64,000 nucleotides of DNA from Acidiphilium sp. 37-60-79 (GCA_002279355.1 NCBV01000002.1:1-64000); one strand, 5' to 3'. Counted from the stretch's first letter, positions 27,506 through 36,887 are shown. The notes: generated by a model from the letters alone, not told the origin. Numbers and translations are program-made.

Positions 27506-30106
27506 TCAATTATTGCGGCGCAAGGCGGCGAGTAGTGCGGGCAAAAACACGAAGGTCGCGATGAGCACAGCGAGCAGGCTCAGCAGCAATACCGTTCCCA
27601 TGCTCGCCGTGCCGCGATCGGCCGAAGCGGCGAGCGAACCAAAGGCTGTGCCGGTGGTCAGGGCAGAGAACAGCACGGCGCGCGCGGTCGCCGAACCCAG
27701 CATACTGCGTAGGCCGGCGCGCCAATTCATCACAAAATACACATTGAATGACACGCCGACCCCCAGCAATAGGGGCAAGGCGATGATATTGGCGTAGTTC
27801 AGCGCCAGCCCGTCAAGCTGAGCAAACAAGGCGGTGAGCAGAGCGGACAACGCCAAGGTGATAATCACCAATGACGCATCTCGCACGGATCGCAGCACCA
27901 CGATCAGAATAATCGCAATGGAGATCGAAGCGAGCAGAGCGGCCTCGCGGAAAGCCCCGAGAATGGTTCCGGCGGTCGCCACCGAAATAACCGCCGGGCC
28001 ACCGACGTTCGGCACAATATGCTGGACTGAGCGGACAAATTTACCAATGCCGGGTGAGGCACCGGCCGAAGCTGTCGGAATAATTTGCAGCCGCACGCTG
28101 CCATCGGGCAGAAACCAATCCCGCTTGATCGAGGCCGGAAGGTTGGTCGCGTTGATTGGAGTGGGGTTCATCGCTTGACCGAGCCGGTCCAATTCGCCCG
28201 GCAAATTGCCGGTAAGCACCCCGTTAAGCGTCATGACCTGCTCATCCGACAAAGTAGGCAAGCGCTCCAGCGCGGAGCCGATGCGCAGCATTGGCGATCC
28301 TGAGGGTAATTTCGGCGCCGCTATTTTGATAGCATTACGCGCATCGGCGGCGGCTGTGCGAATACGCGCGGGCGTCACGGCGGGCGGCGTACCAGTTGCC
28401 AAGGCAGGTGTCAGGGCAGGTGCCAGTATCGATTGAGTTTGGCTGATCATTGCGAGCTTGGCCGATTGATGTTCAGGGATAAAATCGGCCCCGGAAATCA
28501 CTGCTGCAACATCGGGCAAGGCGCTCAACCTAGTCGTCAAGCTGCGTGCGTCGGCAAGGGATGGCGCTATCGCTTCAATATAAAACGGGTTGGTCACAAT
28601 ATTGCCGGTGAGCGATTTCAGCGTTCTCATGGCTTCCGAATTCGGATTTTGAGTATCGAGCGGATTGGCATCGAACTGTAAAAATGCGGCAGACACCGCG
28701 CCGCCGAGGGCCAGCACCGCAAACCCCGCCAGGATCACGCGGTGATGGCGGATCAAAAATTGGTCGGCGCGCGCGCCGACAGCAAAGCCGATCGGCTCAG
28801 CCTCCGCACGCGGGCTGGTGAGAGCCAGTAAGGCCGGCAGCAGGCTTATGGTGCAAACAAACGCAATCAGCATGCCCACCCCGGCAATACCACCAAGTTC
28901 GGCAACGCCGATGAAACTGGTGGGCACAAAGGCGAGGAAGCCGCTGGCAGTGGCAATGGCGGCCAGTGCGATCTGCCCGCCGGCTTCGCGTGCGGCAGCA
29001 TTCATCGACAGACCCGGATCGGAGATTCGTTGGCGAGCGTCACGCAAGCGCACGCAAAATTGAATCGCGAAATCAACCGCAAGTCCGACAAATAAAATCG
29101 CGAACGCGACCGAAATCAGATTAAGTCGCCCAATCGCCAAGGCTGCAAAGGCGATGGTCAAAGCAAGCCCAGCGACCAAAGTGATCAGGATCGGCACAAT
29201 CATTCGCCATGATCGCACTGCGAGCATGAGCCAGAGGGCGATCAATGCGAGACTGATCGCAAGCCCGATGAACACGCCCTGCCGCAGGCTGGCAAATTGC
29301 TCATCTGATAACGGAATTTGGCCGGTATAATGCACGCTGGCCTGACCCGCCTGCACGAGCGGCAGCTTCGCAATCATCTGTCGCAACGCTGCCGTGGCGG
29401 CGCCACCCGGTTCGAGCGATTGATGATCAAGCACCGGATGGATCAGCACGAATTGCACCCCGCCTTGGGCATTACTGAGAGTGGGGGCAATCAACATTTG
29501 CCAGGAGAGTGGCGGTGGCGCATGGCCTGCAGGAGCAGCCATGCCGCTCTGTAATGCGCCGGCAATGCCCGCAATCGGTCCATTATATGGCCCCAGATTG
29601 GCCTGCCCGCTGCTCACCCCTTGGGCGATCAAGCCGAGCGCCTTGAATAGCCCGGCCGCACTGGGATCGGCACTGAGTTGACCGAGGAACGGCTCGGCAA
29701 TGACAATCGTATTGAGCAATTCGGCCAGCTTGGCTTGCGGCAGAAGCAACAAACCATTTTGCCGATAGAACGCGCCGCTGCTGGGGCGGCTAACATCGAC
29801 GAAATGGGTCTTGTCACGCGCCACCGCGTTGGCGAGTTCACGTGCCGTGCTGGTCTCGGCTTCGGGTGTTGGTGCGCGAATGACCGCCACGATCAGATTA
29901 TTGAATTGCGGAAATGCCCGATCAAGGCGCATTTGTTGCTGGCGCCAAGGTAATGAGGCGGCAAATAAATGGTCCGTATCCGTGTCGATCGTGAGATGAT
30001 GCACGGCAAAATTCAAACCGAGCGCAACCAAAAACGCATATAACGCCAAAATCGGCACCGCCCGCCGATGGCTAAAATTGACGATAGCAACAATCAATCG
30101 GGTCAT
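27506..30106 (-). CDS. hpnN: Hopanoid biosynthesis-associated RND transporter HpnN
   Basis: An 866-residue RND-family inner membrane protein of the HpnN type, which in Rhodopseudomonas and Methylobacterium moves hopanoids to the outer membrane. There is an N-terminal helix (about residues 12-32), a large periplasmic loop, helices grouped at about 265-450, a second loop (about 470-700) and a second helix group at about 715-860. The MMPL/RND signature AILFVGLAVDFAIQFCVRLRDAR sits at about residue 335-357 and its C-terminal counterpart LPLLLGVGVSFNVYFVMNW at about 780. Length matches the family. It is separated from shc by 22 kb, and its immediate neighbours are not hopanoid genes. Confidence 0.9.
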   Translation of the reverse strand: MTRLIVAIVNFSHRRAVPILALYAFLVALGLNFAVHHLTIDTDTDHLFAASLPWRQQQMRLDRAFPQFNNLIVAVIRAPTPEAETSTARELANAVARDKTHFVDVSRPSSGAFYRQNGLLLLPQAKLAELLNTIVIAEPFLGQLSADPSAAGLFKALGLIAQGVSSGQANLGPYNGPIAGIAGALQSGMAAPAGHAPPPLSWQMLIAPTLSNAQGGVQFVLIHPVLDHQSLEPGGAATAALRQMIAKLPLVQAGQASVHYTGQIPLSDEQFASLRQGVFIGLAISLALIALWLMLAVRSWRMIVPILITLVAGLALTIAFAALAIGRLNLISVAFAILFVGLAVDFAIQFCVRLRDARQRISDPGLSMNAAAREAGGQIALAAIATASGFLAFVPTSFIGVAELGGIAGVGMLIAFVCTISLLPALLALTSPRAEAEPIGFAVGARADQFLIRHHRVILAGFAVLALGGAVSAAFLQFDANPLDTQNPNSEAMRTLKSLTGNIVTNPFYIEAIAPSLADARSLTTRLSALPDVAAVISGADFIPEHQSAKLAMISQTQSILAPALTPALATGTPPAVTPARIRTAAADARNAIKIAAPKLPSGSPMLRIGSALERLPTLSDEQVMTLNGVLTGNLPGELDRLGQAMNPTPINATNLPASIKRDWFLPDGSVRLQIIPTASAGASPGIGKFVRSVQHIVPNVGGPAVISVATAGTILGAFREAALLASISIAIILIVVLRSVRDASLVIITLALSALLTALFAQLDGLALNYANIIALPLLLGVGVSFNVYFVMNWRAGLRSMLGSATARAVLFSALTTGTAFGSLAASADRGTASMGTVLLLSLLAVLIATFVFLPALLAALRRNN

Positions 30107-30184
30107 TCGCGCCTATCCGTTCGTTCTCTCCGCACATAGGGCTTCTGCGGCGAAACGGCCAGATCAGCGGCGATTTATCGCGAC

Positions 30185-31225
30185 TTAGCCTTTGACTAAT
30201 TTGGGCAATCCGAGTGGCTTGCCAATCAGCTGGTCGGGCACCACCATACCGTGACGGCGCAAAACCGGCACAGCACCGGGATGTATCGCCACGGTGTTGA
30301 TCCCCGCCTGCCAAACATCTTGCGCGGGCACCGCAATACGCGCCGCCGCGAGCAAGTTTGCCTGATGAAGTAAAGCGGCCTCGGTCAAGGCGGCGGCAAT
30401 GGAGTTTGGCAAATCAGCCCGCGCGAGCGCCATCGCGGGGGAACCAATGGTCATGACCGGGCGGGTCAAGCCAGGTAGCGCAGTGCGCGGCACTACGCTG
30501 GGGCTTACACCCGGATCAACGGCCCGTGCGGCGTTGCTGGAGGGTGAGGTCAGTCCAATCAGGCGAAACTGCCCGCCCGCGGCGGCGCGGGCAATTGCAG
30601 GCAGCGGCGAGGCACCAAAAAACGCGCAGGCATCGAGCGAGCCGTTCCGTAACCCCGCAATCTGCTGATCATAGCCGCCGGCGACTAGCTTTGCGCCATG
30701 AATGCCGGTAGCGCGCAACAATCCGGGCGCCAATATCGCGCCCGTGCCACCGCGCGGGCCAACGCCAATCCGCTGGCCAGCAAGGTCGTCCAGATGCAGA
30801 ATTTTACCTTCGGCGAGTGCCACAATCTGAAGTTGCTGCTGGTAGATCGGATACAAAGCGCGAAAGCCACGCATTTTCAGCCCACCGGTCCAGCGCGCAC
30901 TCCCCATCCAAGCCTGATTGGCAATCGCAAGACTAGCCATGCCGAGCTGCGCTTCATTTTGTTCGAGCAGCAAAATGTTGGCGGCACTGCCGCCGGAGGC
31001 GCGAAACGCGATGGGGAGGTGCAACGACCGTTCAGCCAGCGTCGCAAACGCTGGACCGTAGAGGGAAAAACCACCTCCGGGCGCTCCGGTCGCCATAATG
31101 AGCGGCGTCGTTGACGCGGGCACTGGGAGCGATCCATTCGGCGCCATCGCTCGCGCCGTGGCCCACGACGCCAAACTTGCCCAAGAGCCATCGCGGCCTT
31201 CCCGGTTCTCATCATAGCTGTGCAT
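30185..31225 (-). CDS. TAXI-family TRAP-type solute-binding protein
   Basis: A protein of about 346 residues. The core begins TPLIMATGAPGGGFSLYGPAFA, the typical first strand and glycine-rich ligand loop of TAXI receptors, followed by RASGGSAANILLLEQNEAQLGM and LAGQRIGVGPRGGTGA. TAXI proteins normally bind a carboxylate and hand it to a TRAP permease. Here no DctM/DctQ-type permease gene is adjacent, and no clear signal peptide precedes the core in any usable start (TTG 31243, ATG 31225, or ATG 31129). The location and partner are therefore open. It lies between a proline iminopeptidase gene and hpnN on the same strand. Confidence 0.75.
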   Translation of the reverse strand: MHSYDENREGRDGSWASLASWATARAMAPNGSLPVPASTTPLIMATGAPGGGFSLYGPAFATLAERSLHLPIAFRASGGSAANILLLEQNEAQLGMASLAIANQAWMGSARWTGGLKMRGFRALYPIYQQQLQIVALAEGKILHLDDLAGQRIGVGPRGGTGAILAPGLLRATGIHGAKLVAGGYDQQIAGLRNGSLDACAFFGASPLPAIARAAAGGQFRLIGLTSPSSNAARAVDPGVSPSVVPRTALPGLTRPVMTIGSPAMALARADLPNSIAAALTEAALLHQANLLAAARIAVPAQDVWQAGINTVAIHPGAVPVLRRHGMVVPDQLIGKPLGLPKLVKG

Positions 31226-31284
31226 CGCCCCCGAATGCGGCAAAATCAGGGCAGGGCCGTCCTGTGCCGTTCAACCTACGGTGG

Positions 31285-32238
31285 TCAATCGAGCCGACGG
31301 GCGCGTTCCAACGCTGCCAGCAAGGCCGCACGCACGCCGGGTTCCAGTGCGGAATGACCTGCATCCTGCACCATCGTTAGCCGGGCTGCTGGCCACGCAT
31401 CAAGCAGGTCAAAGGCGGTGCAAGGCGGGCAAATCATGTCATAACGCCCTTGAACAATTTCCCCCGGCATCTGCCGGATCCGACCCATACCGCCGAGCAA
31501 CCCCGATTCTGGCAGGAAGAGCTGATTGACAAAATAATGGGCTTCGATCCGCGCCAATCCCAGCGCTGTGCGATCCTGCGCGAAAGCGTGGACGGTCTCG
31601 AAGCTAGGTAGCAACGTCGAACATGACCCTTCATAGACCGACCACGCACGGGCAGCCGGGCCATGGATCGCCGGGTCCGGATCGATGAGCCGCCGATAAT
31701 AGGCCGCGAGAATCTCGCCGCGCTCAGGCTCGGGCAGAAAATTGACGAAGCTGGCATGAGCGTCCGGGAAAAACTGACCAATCCCGTGCAGAAACCAATC
31801 CACTTCGCTCGGACGACCCAGGAAAATCCCACGCAGCACCATGCCCATCACCCGTGATGGCCGCGCCTGCGCATAAGCCAAGGCGAGCGTCGAGCCCCAG
31901 GAACCGCCGAACAGTAGGCAGCGCGGGATATGCAGAAAATCGAGTAACGCATCGATATCATCGATCAAATGCCGTGTGGTGTTCGCGACCAGACTGCCCA
32001 ACGGCGTTGACCGACCCGCCCCACGCTGATCGAAAATAATCAGCCGCCATACGCTGGGATCAAAAAAACGCCGATGCACAGCACCGGCCCCCGCACCCGG
32101 CCCGCCGTGCAAAAACAACACCGGCTTGCCGCGCGGATTACCCACCTGCTCCCAATACAACACATGCCCATCGCCAACCGGCAAAAATCCCGATTGATAG
32201 GGGCCGAGTTCGGCGAATAAATCCCCCCGCGGCATCAT
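31285..32238 (-). CDS. pip: Proline iminopeptidase (alpha/beta hydrolase, S33)
   Basis: A 317-residue cytoplasmic aminopeptidase that removes N-terminal proline. The oxyanion HGGPGAGA, DQRGAGRSTPLGSL, the nucleophile elbow FGGSWGSTLALAYAQ with the catalytic Ser, the acidic GRYDMICPP region and the His in AGHSALE are all present in family order. Length is standard (about 310-320). The ATG overlaps the stop of the upstream aminotransferase gene (ATGA), so it is translated in the same operon as sugar-modifying genes, a combination that seems fortuitous. Confidence 0.92.
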   Translation of the reverse strand: MMPRGDLFAELGPYQSGFLPVGDGHVLYWEQVGNPRGKPVLFLHGGPGAGAGAVHRRFFDPSVWRLIIFDQRGAGRSTPLGSLVANTTRHLIDDIDALLDFLHIPRCLLFGGSWGSTLALAYAQARPSRVMGMVLRGIFLGRPSEVDWFLHGIGQFFPDAHASFVNFLPEPERGEILAAYYRRLIDPDPAIHGPAARAWSVYEGSCSTLLPSFETVHAFAQDRTALGLARIEAHYFVNQLFLPESGLLGGMGRIRQMPGEIVQGRYDMICPPCTAFDLLDAWPAARLTMVQDAGHSALEPGVRAALLAALERARRLD

Positions 32239-33407
32239 CGCGCCTGGATAACAGCGGCGATAACTCGATCAACCTCCGCATCGGTCAAGTCTGGATGGAT
32301 CGGCAGAGCGAGAATACGGGTGGCCACGTCTTCGGATACCGGCAGCCGCGCGCCGTCATGGGCATGCGCATAGGCGGGCTGATGATGCAGCGGCTTGGGA
32401 TAATAAATCGCACTCGGCACTCCCTGAGCCTGCATCCGGGCTTGGGCATCGCTGCGCGCCGCATGATCGGCGAACAGAATCGGATAAATCGCCCAGGCCG
32501 ACCGGCTATGCGCGACGCGGGTTGGAATCGTGACGGTTCCGGCAAGCCCGGCATCATAAGCGCAGGCGATCGCCTCGCGGCGCGCCAATTCAGCGTCGAA
32601 CACGTCGAGCTTGGCGAGCAGCACGGCCGCTTGCACGGTATCGAGCCGCCCATTCATGCCGATCCGCTGCACGTCATAGCGCGTGGTGCCTTCGCCATGG
32701 GTGCGCAATGACCGGTATAGCGCCGCGCGCGCCGCATCCTCAGTGAACAACGCCCCGCCATCGCCATAGGCGCCGAGCGGCTTGGAGGGAAAAAAACTCG
32801 TCGCCGTCGCATGGGCGGCGCGGCCGAGCCGCGCATTATCCAACACGGCGCCGAATGATTGAGCGCAATCATCAAGAGTGAAAAGATCATAGCGTGCGGC
32901 AATCTCGTTCAACGCCGGCCAGGGGGCGGGTTGGCCGAACAAATCCACGCCGATCAACGCCCGGGGGCGCAGCCGACTTGCTTGGAGGATGGTTTTAATC
33001 CGTGATTCGAGATGGGCCGGATCGATCTGGAAGGTCGCGGGATCGATATCGACAAAAACCGGTGTAGCGCCGAGCAAGAGCGGCACTTCTGCGGTCGCTG
33101 TGTAGGTAAAAGCTGGCAGAAACACCGCGTCACCAGGGCCGATGCCCTCGGCCATCATCGCGATTTGCAACGCATCGGTGCCAGAACTGACCCCCACGCA
33201 ATGGGCGGCACCGCAATAGGTCGCGAGTGCGTGCTCCAACTCAACGACTTCCGGACCAAGAATATAGGCACCATGCGCAAGCACGGCATCGATGCGTCCG
33301 CGCAGGGCCGGCCCCAGCCGTTGTTGCTGGGCAGCGAGATCGAGAAACTTAATCATCGGTGGCGTGGGTGACGTAGCGCCATTGGCATCGGGGCGAATAT
33401 GGGTCAT
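32235..33407 (-). CDS. DegT/DnrJ/EryC1/StrS-family sugar aminotransferase
   Basis: A 390-residue PLP enzyme that transfers an amino group to a keto-sugar nucleotide. MIKFLDLAAQQ marks the usual N-terminus (in-frame ATG at 33356), so the first 17 residues from 33407 may be extra. Key blocks are GVSSGTDALQIAM, PAFTYTATAEVPLLLGATPVFVDID, DDCAQSFGA, and the PLP lysine in SFFPSKPLGAYGDGG. It resembles WbpE/PglE-type transaminases. It follows the CapD-like dehydratase gene by 9 nt; together they would make a 4-amino or 3-amino-2,4,6-trideoxy sugar for surface glycans. The sugar is not defined. Confidence 0.88.
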   Translation of the reverse strand: MTHIRPDANGATSPTPPMIKFLDLAAQQQRLGPALRGRIDAVLAHGAYILGPEVVELEHALATYCGAAHCVGVSSGTDALQIAMMAEGIGPGDAVFLPAFTYTATAEVPLLLGATPVFVDIDPATFQIDPAHLESRIKTILQASRLRPRALIGVDLFGQPAPWPALNEIAARYDLFTLDDCAQSFGAVLDNARLGRAAHATATSFFPSKPLGAYGDGGALFTEDAARAALYRSLRTHGEGTTRYDVQRIGMNGRLDTVQAAVLLAKLDVFDAELARREAIACAYDAGLAGTVTIPTRVAHSRSAWAIYPILFADHAARSDAQARMQAQGVPSAIYYPKPLHHQPAYAHAHDGARLPVSEDVATRILALPIHPDLTDAEVDRVIAAVIQAR

Positions 33408-33416
33408 GCAACCCGC

Positions 33417-35363
33417 TTAAAGCAAACCAGCGCCCGATGGAATCCCGGATTGATCAGCCGGATCACCATATTCAGGCACAAGACGAGCGAGCACCGCACG
33501 CACCGCCTTCGCATCGCCGCGTGCGATCAGCGTCGCAATTTCATCAAGCGCACGGCTGACAAAAGCGGCATCCGCCGCTCGGGGAGCCGCCATCAGCAAC
33601 CCCGGAAAGCCGGTCTCAATCGGCTGTTCACGACCATGAAACAGCTCCTCGAACAATTTTTCGCCCGGCCGCAAGCCGGTGAAATTGATCGCCACGTCAA
33701 TGTCCGGGCGCAGCCCCGCGAGCCGGATCATTTGCCGGGCCAAATCAACGATTTTCACCGGCTCACCCATATCCAGCACAAAAATCCCACCCCGCGCCAC
33801 CGGCAAAGCGGCATCGGAATAGCCAACCACCGAGGCTTGCAACACCAACGATACCGCCTCGCGCACGGTCATGAAATAGCGGCTCATATCCGGATGCGTC
33901 ACGGTCAGCGGCCCACCCCGCGCAAGCTGGCGGCGGAACAGCGGCACCACTGAGCCGGTCGAGCCGAGCACATTGCCAAACCGCACCGTCACAATGCGCA
34001 TCGCCCCACTATGGGGTTGCGTGCGCGCCGCAATATCCACCCCTTGGGCAAACATTTCGGCGAGGCGCTTGGATGCTCCCATGATCGAAGATGGGTTAAC
34101 CGCCTTATCGGTTGAAATCAGCACCATCAACGCCGCTCCGGCTGCGCGGGCAGCCTCAGCGACATTGCGGGTACCCAGCGCGTTAGTCGCGATGCCTTCG
34201 AGCGGATTGGCCTCGACCATCGGCACATGTTTCAGCGCCGCAGCATGAAACACCAAGTCGGGTTGCAGGCCGGCGCATAGGCTGCTGATCCGCCCAGCAT
34301 CGCGCACATCGGCGATAACCGCCTGACGCGGCACCGCCGGGTCGGTCTCGGACAATTCAAGATCAATACTCCACAGCGCAAATTCGCTGGAATCCAGCAA
34401 AGTCAATAACCCCGGTCCAAATCCCGCCACCTGCCGCGCAAGTTCCGATCCGATCGAGCCGCCCGCTCCGGTAATCAGCACCCGCTTGCCCTGGATCAGA
34501 CGCGCCATGCCATCGCGATCAAGCGCCACTTGCGGGCGGTTGAGCAAATCCTCAATCGCAATCGGGCGCAGTGTCTGGCCCACGCCGTCATCATTTTGCG
34601 CTTGAGGGGCGACCAGAGCGGTTGGGCTGGGGGCGCGCGCGACTCGCAAGCCGCGTGGTTCGGCTTGCGCGAGAACATGGCGCAAACTTGCGCCAATCAG
34701 TTCGCTCCCGGCAATGATCAGCAGGGCAGGTGGCTCGCCAGCTTCATCCAACCGGTCAAGCACCGCCCCCAACTCATCAAGCGCCGCCAGGATCGGCACC
34801 CCATGGATGCGCCGCCCGGCTTCGCGCGCCGAGGGAAGCACGAGGCCTAAGGCGCGGTAGCGGCGGCGGGGATCGCGCGCGAGGGCAGCGAGGAATAATT
34901 CACCAGCTTCACCGTCACCGATGACCAAAGCAGGCAGTAAATCAGCATGCGGCTCGCCCCCGCCATCGCGCCGGGCGCGGATGATCCGATACGCAAGCCG
35001 TGGGGCGATCAAGCCCAAGGCAAACATCATCAGCAACAAAATCGGGAAGCTGGTCGAGGGTAGCGGCGCACCAACACCGATCAACAGCAACGTGATCAGC
35101 AGCGTCGCAAGACTCGCAATACCGATAATGGCCAGCGCATCGGCCAAGCCGGTAAAGCGCCAATGTTGCCGCCCAAGCCCGAACGGGATGCCGATCAGCC
35201 AAATCGCCCCCGTGCCGGCAAGCGGCATCAGCGTCGGCACCGGCGCCGGATGTGCGGGGTTGGCAAGCCAAACTGCCGCCAACACCGCGATCGCAGCCAA
35301 CAGCCCATCCAAGCTAACATTAATCGCAATACGTTTTTGACTGCGGGTGATCACCGATCTCAT
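33417..35363 (-). CDS. Nucleotide-sugar 4,6-dehydratase, CapD/WbpM/PglF type
   Basis: A 648-residue membrane protein. Four to five hydrophobic helices fill residues about 12-125, followed by a CoA-binding-like domain and an extended SDR domain from about 290. VLITGAGGSIGSELARQVAGF is the NAD(P)-binding loop. The catalytic set is STDKAVNPSS followed by MGASKR, where the usual SDR Tyr is replaced by Met, as in the SMK triad of PglF and WbpM. RFGNVLGSTGSVVPLFRRQ and RPGEKLFEELF are family blocks. Such enzymes convert UDP-GlcNAc to a 4-keto-6-deoxy sugar, which the aminotransferase next door could use. It heads the long minus-strand run. Confidence 0.9.
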   Translation of the reverse strand: MRSVITRSQKRIAINVSLDGLLAAIAVLAAVWLANPAHPAPVPTLMPLAGTGAIWLIGIPFGLGRQHWRFTGLADALAIIGIASLATLLITLLLIGVGAPLPSTSFPILLLMMFALGLIAPRLAYRIIRARRDGGGEPHADLLPALVIGDGEAGELFLAALARDPRRRYRALGLVLPSAREAGRRIHGVPILAALDELGAVLDRLDEAGEPPALLIIAGSELIGASLRHVLAQAEPRGLRVARAPSPTALVAPQAQNDDGVGQTLRPIAIEDLLNRPQVALDRDGMARLIQGKRVLITGAGGSIGSELARQVAGFGPGLLTLLDSSEFALWSIDLELSETDPAVPRQAVIADVRDAGRISSLCAGLQPDLVFHAAALKHVPMVEANPLEGIATNALGTRNVAEAARAAGAALMVLISTDKAVNPSSIMGASKRLAEMFAQGVDIAARTQPHSGAMRIVTVRFGNVLGSTGSVVPLFRRQLARGGPLTVTHPDMSRYFMTVREAVSLVLQASVVGYSDAALPVARGGIFVLDMGEPVKIVDLARQMIRLAGLRPDIDVAINFTGLRPGEKLFEELFHGREQPIETGFPGLLMAAPRAADAAFVSRALDEIATLIARGDAKAVRAVLARLVPEYGDPADQSGIPSGAGLL

Positions 35364-35517
35364 CGGATCAACCTAGCCGATCAGCCTCTCGCCGTCACCG
35401 GTTGGGCCTGACAGCCAACCACGCTCAATCAAATCACCAATTAGTTTACGCGCGAACATCACGTAATTTTATGTCGCCCCCCTTTCGCTCATCCTGATTT
35501 GGCGCGAAGATCAGCGC

Positions 35518-35781
35518 ATGGACATCACCGCAAGCCCTGATTTTGCTGCCTTCGCCTTAGCGAGCGATGATTCGCCGCTTCGCGCCGCCATTCGTGCGGC
35601 CTTTCGCCGTCCTGAGCCGGACTGCCTGCCGCCCTTGCTGGATGCCGCTTCCTGTCCGGCGGATCAGGCCGCGCAAGTGCAAGCCTTGGCCCAACGGCTG
35701 GTTACGGCGCTGCGCGATAAGGGCGAGCACGGCTTGGTGGAAGGCTTGCTGCAAGGATACGCACTCCCCACCCAGGAGGGG
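35518..35781 (+). pseudogene. putA: putA 5' fragment (proline dehydrogenase/P5C dehydrogenase)
   Basis: The first 88 codons resemble the N-terminus of bifunctional PutA: RAAIRAAFRRPEPDCLPPLL, then ALAQRLVTALRDKG, then HGLVEGLLQGYALPTQEG. Homology stops exactly at 35781, where the DNA becomes the reverse complement of an ISAs1-type transposase gene starting its match at 35782. The frame reads on into the insertion to 35973, giving a meaningless chimera. The matching putA 3' end is at 36129-36314. About 900 internal codons are therefore missing, and the gene is dead. Confidence 0.85.
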
Positions 35782-36033
35782 AAACTGCGTCGGATCGAGC
35801 TGCCGGAACAGTCGGCTGAAGGTGTCGTGACTGGGCAGCCCATGTTCAAGCTTGAGAAAGCCGCGCAGGAAGGTCTCTTTTGCTTCGGCGAACCGCGACA
35901 TTGCCACCGCACTCTGCCCGCCGCACAGGGTGGCGCAGAGCGCGATCATCAACAGTTCATGAAAATCATGTAGCGCGGCATTGCCAGTTCGAGGATCTTC
36001 CAACCCCTCCCAGCGGGTGGTAAATTGTTCCAA
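35782..36033 (-). mobile_element. ISAs1-family transposase fragment (N-terminal domain)
   Basis: On the minus strand, 84 codons from a TTG at 36033 (with GGAGGG upstream of it) read as the N-terminal domain of ISAs1 transposases: GLEDPRTGNAALHDFHELL, then LCATLCGGQSAVAM, then FLKLEHGLPSHDTFSRLFRQ, then LDPTQF. After residue 84 the frame continues to 35557 but codes the complement of putA, not transposase. The DDE catalytic part is missing, so the element is inactive. The terminal repeats could not be recognised; 36034-36128 probably contains the element's left end. Confidence 0.85.
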
Positions 36034-36128
36034 GGCACCCTCCAGCGATCATTAACGACGCCAAAGGGTAGAATTGATCACGCCCGTGTCGCGCAAGCGT
36101 TCATTACTCCCGTCAAGCAAATTCCAAA

Positions 36129-36314
36129 TGCGAATCCCCTGTCTTGCTCGCACAATTATCAGGCCCTGCCGCCGATTTTGTGCATATAGGCATTGATGCC
36201 AATGATTTGGCACTGGCTTTGCACGCGGGGAGCCCCGAAACCTGCGCCGAGCGCAGCCTAAGTGTGAACACCGCAGCCGCTGGCGGCAATGCCAGCCTTA
36301 TGGCTTTGGCATAG
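36129..36314 (+). pseudogene. putA: putA 3' fragment (C-terminal end)
   Basis: In the frame ending at TAG 36312-36314 the sequence reads VLLAQLSGPAADFVHIGID, then LALALHAGSPETCAERSLS, then VNTAAAGGNASLMALA and stop. The AERSLSVNTAAAGGNASLMAL end is the characteristic C-terminus of PutA proteins. Together with the 5' fragment at 35518-35781 it brackets the transposase fragment, on the same strand and in the right order, which shows one gene that lost its middle. No start codon or ribosome binding site serves this piece. Confidence 0.85.
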
Positions 36315-36431
36315 CCGCGCAGCACATATTCCAAGGCGCTGCGCAGCTAGAGCAGCATCCGATCAGATACGATTATCCAAACGGATAAAGTTGCTGGCCA
36401 AAACAATGAGCTAGAGCCATCGACAAGGCGA

Positions 36432-36638
36432 TTAGCCCTCATGCTGTGCGTGCACCGGCATTACTTGCACTTTATGCGCCGTCGCGATCTGATGCGGCTG
36501 CGGCACTGGGAAGCTGAGATTATAGGCCCGGTCCATGGCGGCCACGAGCTTCGTGTGCGCAGTGCTCGATGGAGCGGCCTGCGCCGCGAGGGGCACGAAA
36601 ACGGTGAGTAACGCAGCGATTTTTACCAAGCGTGTCAT
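36432..36638 (-). CDS. Small secreted protein of unknown function
   Basis: A 68-residue protein with an evident signal peptide: basic MTRLVK, hydrophobic IAALLTVFVPLAA, then a likely cut after AQA at about residue 21-22. The mature part is only about 46 residues and ends VMPVHAQHEG, with several His and Pro residues. AGGAG 7 nt before the ATG makes a good ribosome binding site, which supports a real gene. It lies alone between the putA remnant and the Hint-domain gene. I do not recognise a family. A periplasmic or exported location is inferred. Confidence 0.65.
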   Translation of the reverse strand: MTRLVKIAALLTVFVPLAAQAAPSSTAHTKLVAAMDRAYNLSFPVPQPHQIATAHKVQVMPVHAQHEG

Positions 36639-36887
36639 TGATGGCTCCTGTCAGGCTGAGCCGGTGCAAAACACCGGCCGGTCAAACGTTTGACCTTGAT
36701 CTGACAAATAAGGTGGCCGATGTCCCGGGATAATCGCCTCGCCTTATGTAGGATCCATACAGCGATCGCATAAATCCCAACGAAAAGAGACGGGGGTCTA
36801 AAAAATGATCAATCATCACAAAATATATCGTAGACAGAACGATAGTTTTGCTTTATTAATGTGCTTCTGCTCGGGGAGAAATATAAA

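Noticed and set aside
35518-35973. Intact 151-residue plus-strand gene
   Set aside because: Only the first 88 codons are putA; the rest is the complement of a transposase gene.
35557-36033. Intact 158-residue transposase gene
   Set aside because: Only the first 84 codons are transposase; the rest reads the complement of putA.
36113-36334. 73-codon minus-strand open frame
   Set aside because: Antisense of the putA C-terminal remnant.
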